A program made the translations under genes and the position numbers. Source: Myxococcota bacterium (lineage in GTDB: Bacteria; Myxococcota; XYA12-FULL-58-9; JALHOP01). Taken from it: a stretch of 64,000 nucleotides of DNA. The notes under the pieces are model-generated. The model was not told the origin of the DNA. It made no database searches and saw nothing but the letters and a program-made list of their open reading frames with translations. Each line of letters starts with the position of its first letter. Within the stretch, counting starts at the first letter, position 1. This document shows positions 36,941-45,450 of this stretch, piece after piece. The stretch is from contig JALHOP010000004.1 of NCBI GenBank assembly GCA_022842935.1, positions 124,001-188,000 of the forward strand, read 5' to 3'.

Positions 36941-36956
36941 TGTGACCGCCGTCACA
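36941..36956. promoter_or_regulatory. CRP/FNR-family operator, TGTGA-N6-TCACA
   Basis: TGTGA 36941-36945, six bases (CCGCCG), TCACA 36952-36956. This matches the E. coli CRP core consensus at all ten positions, and the inner bases also continue the symmetry. It lies about 120 bases upstream of the predicted -35 box, which is further than the usual activator position, so the regulated promoter could be another one. Confidence 0.55.
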
Positions 36957-37061
36957 TGCACAGGCCGGGCCGGATTGAAGAATTCCGTAAGTTGCCCCGT
37001 CTATGGCCTTACGATGCACGCGGCTTGCGAGGCTATGGGATCGGGCACGGCAGAGCCGTGC

Positions 37062-37091
37062 TTGACTCAAGCTACGCAGGTCGCGTTTAAC
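37062..37091 (+). promoter_or_regulatory. Sigma-70 type promoter before the LPP20 gene
   Basis: TTGACT 37062-37067, 18 bases, TTTAAC 37086-37091. The -35 box matches five of six consensus bases and the -10 box four of six. Transcription near 37098 would give a leader of about 90 bases that contains the hairpin at 37124-37145. Confidence 0.55.
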
Positions 37092-37188
37092 TTCGAGCGC
37101 TCGGCGGTCGCCGGAAGCGCGGCCTCCCGCCTCAAGTGGCGGGAGTAACGAAAAATCACCTCGGTGTTGAGCACTGGAGACAAGACAT

Positions 37189-37782
37189 ATGAAGAAGGTT
37201 GTCGTTGCGTTGTTGGGATGCCTTGCCATGACGAGCCTCGCGGCTTGCGGGAAGAAAGAGGGCGACGCGCCCGCCAACTTCAAGGGCATCGACTATCCGG
37301 AGTGGGTCATGAAGGGCTCCGGCGCCTTCGGTGGCGATAACAAGCGGGTGTTCTACGGTGTCGGCTCGGTGAGCGGCATCAAGAACCAGTCGCTCGCTCG
37401 TACCACCGCCGATAACCGCGCCCGCGCGGAAGTCAGCAAGATCTTCGAGGTCTACTCGGCTTCGCTGATGAAGGACTACTCGGCGTCGACCACTGCCGGC
37501 GACATGAGCAAGTCGAGCGAAGAGCAGCACGTCGAGCAGGCGATTAAGACGTTCAGCGCCTCGACCCTGTCGGGCGTCCAGATCGTCGACCACTGGTTCC
37601 ACCCGCAAGATGGCACCATCTACTCGTTGGCTCAGCTCGACCTCGAGGCGCTCACCAACAGCCTCGACAAGATGAAGGAGCTCAACTCGCAGGTGCGCGA
37701 CTACGTGCGCCAGAACGCCGAGCGCGTTCACATGGACCTCGAGAAAGAAGAGGCCAAGCGCGAAGGCGCCAGCAATCAGTAG
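37189..37782 (+). CDS. LPP20-family lipoprotein
   Basis: The signal ends SLAACGKK with Cys20 as the lipidated residue. The next segment IDYPEWVMKGSGAFGGDNKRVFYGVGS is typical of LPP20-type outer membrane lipoproteins, followed by a helical region and a charged C-terminus. Proteins of this family often lie beside LpoB-like and COG3014-like lipoproteins, as here. Role is likely in the envelope; the partner is not established. Confidence 0.85.
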   Translation: MKKVVVALLGCLAMTSLAACGKKEGDAPANFKGIDYPEWVMKGSGAFGGDNKRVFYGVGSVSGIKNQSLARTTADNRARAEVSKIFEVYSASLMKDYSASTTAGDMSKSSEEQHVEQAIKTFSASTLSGVQIVDHWFHPQDGTIYSLAQLDLEALTNSLDKMKELNSQVRDYVRQNAERVHMDLEKEEAKREGASNQ

Positions 37783-37806
37783 CTCTTCGTAAGCAACGAC
37801 GACGCC

Positions 37807-37840
37807 ATCCCGGGGCGCGGTTTCGCCCGCGCCCCGGGAT
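37807..37840 (+). terminator. Perfect 14-bp stem-loop after the LPP20 gene
   Basis: 37807-37820 and 37827-37840 are exact inverted repeats, 14 bp of almost pure GC, with loop TTTCGC. No T-run follows (TTGGCC), so termination may be partial, or it may protect the 3' end of the LPP20 message. A second small hairpin (TCCGC/GCGGA) lies near 37873-37886. Confidence 0.6.
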
Positions 37841-37901
37841 TGGCCGTCGAAGTCCCGCCCTCAAGTGGTCGTCCGCTTTCGCGGAAAGGTTTTGAGCCCC
37901 C

Positions 37902-39152
37902 ATGCGCAAGTCGCTCTTCGTTGTCGCGGCGGTCGTGACGTTCTCGAGCCTGACCGCTCACGCACTCCCTCCGAAAGAGATCTACAAGAAGGCCGGCCCG
38001 GCTGTGACCTTGATCCTCGGCTCCGACGATGGACGGCAGGGGTCCTCGGGCACCGGCTCGATCGTCACGCCCGAGGGCAAGGTGATCACCAACGCGCACG
38101 TGGTGCTCAACCAGGCGGGAAAGCCGTTCAAGACCATCTACGTTTACTTGAAGCCGCCGAAGATCACCGGCGACAACGCCAAGGACCTCACCAACCGCTA
38201 TAAGGGACGCGTGTTGGCCTGGAGCCCACCCGACGAGCTCGATCTCGCGGTCATCCAGATCGAGTCCCCACCGTCAAACTTGCCGACCATCAACTTCGCG
38301 AACCCAAACAATGTCGAAGTGGGGGACGAAGTCGTGGCTATCGGTCACCCCGAGCAGGGCGGGCTTTGGACCTTGACCACCGGCACCGTCTCGACCGTGA
38401 TCCTCAACTTCAACGGTGTGAGAGGCAAAGACGTCTTCCAGACCGAGGCCTCGGTGAACCGTGGCAACTCTGGCGGTCCGTTGCTGGACGACCAGGGAAA
38501 TATGGTCGGTATCAACACCATGATCGCGCGTCAGGCTGCTGACGGTCTAACCATCACGTCGGTGAACTTCTCGCTCAAGTCGTCGGTTGCCGTGCTCTGG
38601 CTCGGCGGTCAGGGCATGGGCCTCGCCTACGCGCCCAAGGCGTCCGACCAGCAGCTGCAGGTTGCCGTGGCGCCGCAGCAGAACAAGCCGGCTGCGGAGG
38701 GCTACACCAAGCCAGCAGAGCAACCGTCAGCCGTGGTCGCGATGAACGATCCGCCGAAGTCGCAACCCGCGACCGCGCCCACGCAGCCGCAAACCAAGCC
38801 GACGCAGCCTGCCAAGCCCACGCAGCCCACCAAGCCGAGCGAGCCTGTTCAGACCGTACCGGTCGACGAGAAGCCCCCGGCGACCATCGTCGTCGTTGAC
38901 GAGCCGCCGAAGCAGACCGCCGACAGCGTCCGCCAAGAAGGACAGAGTCTGGGCAAGAACAAAGACGACGAGAAGCTCACCCAGGGCCAACGGCTCGACC
39001 CGAAGAAGGCGAAGCCGAAGTACCACACGCCAAAGCGTCCGGTGAACCTCGACGACCTCCGCAAGCAGCAGATGAAGGAGCTCGACGATATGATGGACGA
39101 GATGCGTGGCAAGGTCCGCAGCAAGAGCGACAAGAGTGGCGGGCTTTGGTAA
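37902..39152 (+). CDS. Secreted trypsin-like (S1C) serine protease with Pro-rich tail
   Basis: A signal peptide ends near AHA-LPP (residue 21). The protease domain has His66 (TNAHVV), Asp114 (LDLAVI) and Ser190 (GNSGGP), all three catalytic residues. There is no PDZ domain. Residues about 245-355 are Pro/Gln/Lys/Thr-rich with repeated TQPTKP-like units. The C-terminal 60 residues are charged and Lys-rich. The location between two lipoprotein genes of an envelope cluster suggests a periplasmic role in cell-wall or envelope maintenance. Confidence 0.88.
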   Translation: MRKSLFVVAAVVTFSSLTAHALPPKEIYKKAGPAVTLILGSDDGRQGSSGTGSIVTPEGKVITNAHVVLNQAGKPFKTIYVYLKPPKITGDNAKDLTNRYKGRVLAWSPPDELDLAVIQIESPPSNLPTINFANPNNVEVGDEVVAIGHPEQGGLWTLTTGTVSTVILNFNGVRGKDVFQTEASVNRGNSGGPLLDDQGNMVGINTMIARQAADGLTITSVNFSLKSSVAVLWLGGQGMGLAYAPKASDQQLQVAVAPQQNKPAAEGYTKPAEQPSAVVAMNDPPKSQPATAPTQPQTKPTQPAKPTQPTKPSEPVQTVPVDEKPPATIVVVDEPPKQTADSVRQEGQSLGKNKDDEKLTQGQRLDPKKAKPKYHTPKRPVNLDDLRKQQMKELDDMMDEMRGKVRSKSDKSGGLW

Positions 39153-39223
39153 CTTCTTGAAACGACCTCGTCAGACGACGTAGACGTTTCACGCACTTCG
39201 CAAACCCTTCTCAGGAACAATCA

Positions 39224-39844
39224 ATGCATCGTACGTTGGTGGCTCTGTCTCTCGTTGCGTTTGTCGGTTTTGGCGGACTCGCTGCATGCGGTGGCGGTAA
39301 GCGCAAGGTCGCGCGTGTCTCGACCGACACGCAGACCGATCTCTCGGGCAACTGGAACGACACCGACGCCAAGCTCACCAGCGAGAAGCTGATCAGCGAT
39401 GCGTTTGGCTCTGCCTGGATCGCCGACTTCCAGAAGGAGCAAGGTCGCAAGCCTGCGATGCGCGTCCACGGCATCATCAACAAGACCGATGAGCACATCG
39501 ACGCTCAGGTGTTCGTCAAGAACATCGAGCGCGCCATGGTCAACAGCGGCAAGGTGAAGGTGGTTGCGCAGGGCGGCAACGAGCTCGGTTCGGTGAACGC
39601 AGAGCAAGACTACGGTGCCGGCGGCCGCGTCAGTGATCAGTCCGCGGCGAGCATCGGCCAGCAGACAGGCGCCGACTTCGTCCTCGTCGGACGCATGGCA
39701 TCCATCGTCGACCAGGTCGAAGGCGAGAAGGCCAAGTTCTACAAGATCACGTTCGAGCTCATCAGCTCCAATACCGCCGAGAAGGTTTGGATTGGTGATC
39801 ACGAGATCAAGAAAGTGATCACGCAGGCCGGCACGAGCTGGTAA
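39224..39844 (+). CDS. LpoB-like penicillin-binding protein activator lipoprotein
   Basis: The signal ends GLAACGGG with Cys22. The fold matches the LpoB family: LSGNWNDTDAKLTSEKLISD, a DAQVFVKNIERAMVNSG helix, then ADFVLVGRMASIVDQ and the C-terminal sheet ending KVWIGDHEIKKVI. In E. coli LpoB activates the peptidoglycan synthase PBP1B; outside the enterics the partner is unproven. It sits between the protease and the COG3014 gene. Confidence 0.88.
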   Translation: MHRTLVALSLVAFVGFGGLAACGGGKRKVARVSTDTQTDLSGNWNDTDAKLTSEKLISDAFGSAWIADFQKEQGRKPAMRVHGIINKTDEHIDAQVFVKNIERAMVNSGKVKVVAQGGNELGSVNAEQDYGAGGRVSDQSAASIGQQTGADFVLVGRMASIVDQVEGEKAKFYKITFELISSNTAEKVWIGDHEIKKVITQAGTSW

Positions 39845-39894
39845 CATCCCTGCCGTGCACGAGCAGCACGGTCCAGAGCGTCCCCAAAGTTCGC

Positions 39895-39933
39895 AACGCC
39901 ACGTCGTAGGCATCGATGCCTCGACGTGGCGTT
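39895..39933 (+). terminator. 18-bp stem-loop between lpoB-like and COG3014 genes
   Basis: AACGCCACGTCG 39895-39906 pairs with CGACGTGGCGTT 39922-39933. Inside, the palindrome AGGCATCGATGCCT (39908-39921) extends it by up to six pairs with a one-base bulge. CGTTTACC follows, a poor T-tract. A separate 6-bp hairpin lies at 39853-39871. Likely a terminator or 3' stabiliser. Confidence 0.7.
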
Positions 39934-39950
39934 CGTTTACCTAGGTCCCC

Positions 39951-41312
39951 ATGAGCCTACATCGCGTCGGTGGTCTGGTCTTACTGGTGTGCGCCGCAGC
40001 CTGCGGCATGAAGCCCGAGCAGTACTACCAGCAGATGCGTCCCAATTTGATCAAGGGCAACTACGAGGCTGCAGCCGAGTTCATCGAGAAGAACAAGACC
40101 AAGCTCTACTCCGAGGACAATCGCCTCCTTTTCTACATGGACAAGGGCATGGTCCTGTCACTCGGTAAAAAGTACGCCGAGTCCAACGCCATGCTCGAGA
40201 AGGCGAAGACGGCCGCGGAAGATCTCTGGACCGAGAGCATCAGCGCCAACGCCTTGGCGCTCGTGACCACCGACAACTCGTTGCCCTATCAGGGTGAGGA
40301 CTTCGAGAAGGTGATGCTCCACTTCTTGGCCGCATGGAACTACATGGGCTTGGGAGACTACGACGGCGCGCGTGTCGAGGCCCGCCAGGTCACCAACAAG
40401 CTCCAGCTCTACGCGAACAAGTACGCCGAACAAGAGGGCACCCAGCTTTACAAAGACGACGCGTTCGCACGTTGGCTCGCCGGCAAGCTCGCCGAGGCCG
40501 ACGGTGGGGTCGAGGGGCTCAACGACGCTTGGATCGACTACAAGAAGGCGATTGCGGTCTACGAGACCGACTACGCCCAGCGGTACGGGACGCCCGTACC
40601 TGACATGCTCGTGCAGGATTCGCTGCGCGTCCTCGAAGCGCTCGGGCCAGACTTCCGCGACGACTACAACAAGGTGCGCGGTCGCTTCCCCAAGGCCGCT
40701 TACATGAAGCAACAGGACACGCGCGCCGTCGGCGAGATTGTCCTGCTGCACATGAACGGCGAGGCTCCCTACAAGATCGACAAGTTCTGGGACGCGCAGG
40801 CCGCCACCGAGTGGATCCGCGTTGCCTATCCCGAGTTCGTCGAGAAGCCCAAGCGCATTGCGAAGACGCGCATCGTGCCCGTCGAAGGCGTCGCAGGTGA
40901 GACCGAGCTCGCACAAAACGTGACCGCTATCGCGATACAGAACTTGAATGACCACATGGGCCGCATCAAGGCCAAAGCCATCGCGCGCTCGGTTGCCAAG
41001 TATCTCGCTTCGAAGGCGGGACAAGCGGCTGGCGCTGAGCTCTACAAGAAGAACGAAGGCGCTGGCGCCGCGCTCTTTCTTGCCAGCACCATCTTCGGCG
41101 TGGCGAGCGCTGCAGCCGAAGAAGCCGACAAGCGCAGCTGGATTACGCTGCCAGCGCAGATCTGGATGGGCCGAACCTACGTGCCGCCGGGCAAACAGAA
41201 GCTCAGGTTGCAGTTCCTCGATGCCTCCGGGAGCGTCGTGCAGAGCGAAGAGCTCGAAGCGGACGTGCAGCCTGGCAAGACGACGTTCGTGACGTATCGA
41301 ACGTACCTTTGA
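39951..41312 (+). CDS. COG3014-type lipoprotein
   Basis: The signal ends VCAAACGMK with Cys18. The 453-residue product has TPR-like helices near residues 25-160 (YYQQMRPNLIKGNYEAAAEF, LHFLAAWNYMGLGDYDGARVEA) and a C-terminal beta region with GRTYVPPGKQKLRLQFLD. This matches the uncharacterised COG3014 family, which co-occurs with LpoB and LPP20. No catalytic motif is visible. Confidence 0.85.
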   Translation: MSLHRVGGLVLLVCAAACGMKPEQYYQQMRPNLIKGNYEAAAEFIEKNKTKLYSEDNRLLFYMDKGMVLSLGKKYAESNAMLEKAKTAAEDLWTESISANALALVTTDNSLPYQGEDFEKVMLHFLAAWNYMGLGDYDGARVEARQVTNKLQLYANKYAEQEGTQLYKDDAFARWLAGKLAEADGGVEGLNDAWIDYKKAIAVYETDYAQRYGTPVPDMLVQDSLRVLEALGPDFRDDYNKVRGRFPKAAYMKQQDTRAVGEIVLLHMNGEAPYKIDKFWDAQAATEWIRVAYPEFVEKPKRIAKTRIVPVEGVAGETELAQNVTAIAIQNLNDHMGRIKAKAIARSVAKYLASKAGQAAGAELYKKNEGAGAALFLASTIFGVASAAAEEADKRSWITLPAQIWMGRTYVPPGKQKLRLQFLDASGSVVQSEELEADVQPGKTTFVTYRTYL

Positions 41313-41330
41313 CCCTCGCGTCGGGTCGCA

Positions 41331-42046
41331 TCAACCGACGATTCGTAGCGCGGCAGTCTGACCGCCCGCGCTTGTCGACAGCGAGGCTGACGGTTTTGCC
41401 TGCGCCTCCTGCATCGCCTTGAGTTTCAGATTGTCCGCCATGACCGCGTTGAGCTTGGCCAGCTCTTGGCTTGATCGAAGGTGACGTCGTAGCGCGATGC
41501 GACGTCGGTCACGAAAGCTCTCTGATTCTCCTCTGCCAGCTCGAGCTCGTCTTCAGCTTTCCGCAGCTCAGCGCGCGCGTTCGCGATAGCCTCGGAAAGG
41601 CCCGCGACCTCGCTCAAGATGGCGTCGGCGCCCTTTGCGCTACCCACGCGCTTCTCGGTTTGCTTACGGATGCGCTCGGCGCCCTCTGCGACTGTCATGC
41701 CGTCGACGAGCCCAGACCGCCCGCGGTTGACCATCATGAATGTTCGCTCAGCGGCCTCGGCTAAGGCTTCGACCATGGGGTCGGAGACGCCAAGCGATCT
41801 TGCGGTCGTGGTGTCTGCGAGGGTGACGATGACGCTCGCGGCCGCTTTCGCGGAAGGAAGCCAAGCGTTGAGCCAGTCGGTGCGTCCTGCGCGCGGCATG
41901 CCACGGAGGGCGTTTACCCCCTCGGCGAGAGTCCTCGCGTCCGGCCCCCCTCTGCTCATCGCATCGACCAGCAAGCGTGCTTCCTCCTCGGACATGCCCA
42001 GCGCCTGCGCCATCGCCGACGCCATCTCGGCAAGTTCGGTGGGCAT
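41331..42046 (-). pseudogene. Frameshifted gene for a helical coiled-coil protein
   Basis: The reading frame from ATG 42046 is coherent (MPTELAEMASAMAQALGMS to a coiled coil LRKAEDELELAEENQRAF) until about 41466, then ends in a short nonsense tail at 41426. Another frame continues without a break as ELAKLNAVMADNLKLKAMQ and a Ser/Thr-rich end to a stop at 41331. A one-base deletion near 41463-41469 would explain this; AAGGAGCTG read as AAGAGCTG is one possibility. It could be a recent inactivation, a sequencing error or programmed -1 shifting. No family recognised. Confidence 0.7.
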
Positions 42047-42314
42047 GTTCCTATCGTCGACCCACCGGCCATTCGAGCGCAGGCAGCGATGCTTGGGCCG
42101 TCGTCGGCGCCATGGCCGCCGTGTTCGCTTGGTGGGCAACCGGTTTGGGAACAGACGGTTCGAGTGCAAGGACCGAGCTCGCGTGAGCGACGGTGGCTGT
42201 TCGGCCTAGATACACGACTGCTGTCGGCGCGTTGAACGCCTGTCATGCACTTCACCCGAATCAGCCAAGGGGTGGCGCCTCGGCCCCGCAGGCCGTATAC
42301 CGCCGCCGCACTGC

Positions 42315-44464
<2,150 letters not shown>

Positions 44465-44594
44465 ACGACGGCGGCGATAACGCCCCCGCGCGCCACGAAG
44501 TGCTTGTGGCGAATCGCCCCGTTGGGCGTGGCGACCTTGCCGGTCACCGAGTCCGACAACATCCTACGCCCAAGCGCGATGCGTAGGCGGACGG

Positions 44595-45320
44595 ATGAGT
44601 GTGTTGGCGAACGTCGAGGCGACATTGGTCGTCGCTCTGGGCCTTCGGCCCCGTGCGATCCCGCAAGAGCTTGGGTCGATGTCTGTCGACTATCGCGGAC
44701 AGAAACTGACGGTCTCCGCCCGCGCGTACAGCGGAGGCACGGTCGCCTACGCGCGCTTCGTGCGTGTCGACAGCCCGTTTCTCAAGGTCGATAGCGCTTT
44801 GGTGCTGCCAACCTGTGTGACGGCCCAGCCGATCTTCTCCGTCGACATCAACCGGTTGGGGGTCGTGGCGCAGTGGGAGCTGGAGCTTGACCTCTCGCCG
44901 ACCTCTGCTGCCGATGAGCCGCGTGTCGTCGAGGCGCTGGGTGTGGATTGGCGCCCGTCGGCGCGCGGCGCGAGTCATTCCGGTGCTCATCGTCCCTCGG
45001 CATCGGCGTTCGTGGGGCGTTTCGACGCTCTGCCGCTCGACCTCGACCTACGCGTGGCCATGATGACGCGCGCCTTCGTGGAGCTCGCCGTGCGGCGGTC
45101 CGCTACCGACCAAGCCGCGCGCCTCGAGCAGCGCTCCCGCTATGTAAGGAGCCTCCGCGATGACCGGCACGGAGTCAAAGTCGTCCGCCGCCTGCTGGGC
45201 GACCATTTCGCCGAGGAGGTGCTCTTCCCACCGTGGCTCGCGCCGGTCACTCTTGTCGATGAGAGCGCCGATGCGCGTCTGCCAGAGGGTGTAGCTCGAG
45301 GTGACGCGCTTGGAGCCTAA
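44595..45320 (+). CDS. Hypothetical protein, weak bilin-reductase-like features
   Basis: The 241-residue product has GC-biased codons, no signal peptide and no membrane segment. A central block, QPIFSVDINRLGVVAQWELE, followed by a DLSP, and a C-terminal block, RYVRSLRDDRHGVKVV then LLGDHFAEEVLFPPWL, recall the layout of ferredoxin-dependent bilin reductases, which have a P-x-x-x-x-D strand pair and a C-terminal helix pair near the end. The resemblance is by eye and weak. Otherwise unknown. It lies between tgt and a convergent metalloprotease gene. Confidence 0.6.
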   Translation: MSVLANVEATLVVALGLRPRAIPQELGSMSVDYRGQKLTVSARAYSGGTVAYARFVRVDSPFLKVDSALVLPTCVTAQPIFSVDINRLGVVAQWELELDLSPTSAADEPRVVEALGVDWRPSARGASHSGAHRPSASAFVGRFDALPLDLDLRVAMMTRAFVELAVRRSATDQAARLEQRSRYVRSLRDDRHGVKVVRRLLGDHFAEEVLFPPWLAPVTLVDESADARLPEGVARGDALGA

Positions 45321-45383
45321 GAGCTTGCTCTCGCCGCCACCCGTGACGCGTGGCGCAGCGTCAGACGACACGGAGAAAGACGA

Positions 45384-45416
45384 AGGGGCGGTGACGCCAC
45401 TTGCATCACCGCCCCT
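45384..45416. terminator. Bidirectional terminator between convergent genes
   Basis: AGGGGCGGTGA 45384-45394 is an exact inverted repeat of TCACCGCCCCT 45406-45416, an 11-bp stem with an 11-base loop. It lies between two convergent genes. No strong T-run occurs on the plus side; on the minus side CGTCTTTCTCC follows. Confidence 0.7.
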
Positions 45417-45450
45417 CGTTAGCCCGCGACGTTTCTTTGTTGGCTAGGCC

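Larger units (their letters stand above)
36839..37188 (+). promoter_or_regulatory. Regulatory region of the LPP20-protease-LpoB cluster
   Basis: The 350 bases hold several elements in order: a perfect CRP-type palindrome at 36941-36956, a 7-bp hairpin at 37045-37061 touching the -35 box, a promoter at 37062-37091, and a leader hairpin CTCCCGCC 37124-37131 with GGCGGGAG 37138-37145. The gene starts at 37189. No gene is seen inside. Confidence 0.6.

Noticed and set aside
42112-42186. Short hydrophobic plus-strand frame (AMAAVFAWWATGLG)
   Set aside because: Only 24 codons from its ATG, no ribosome-binding site, and upstream of a divergent gene start; too little support.
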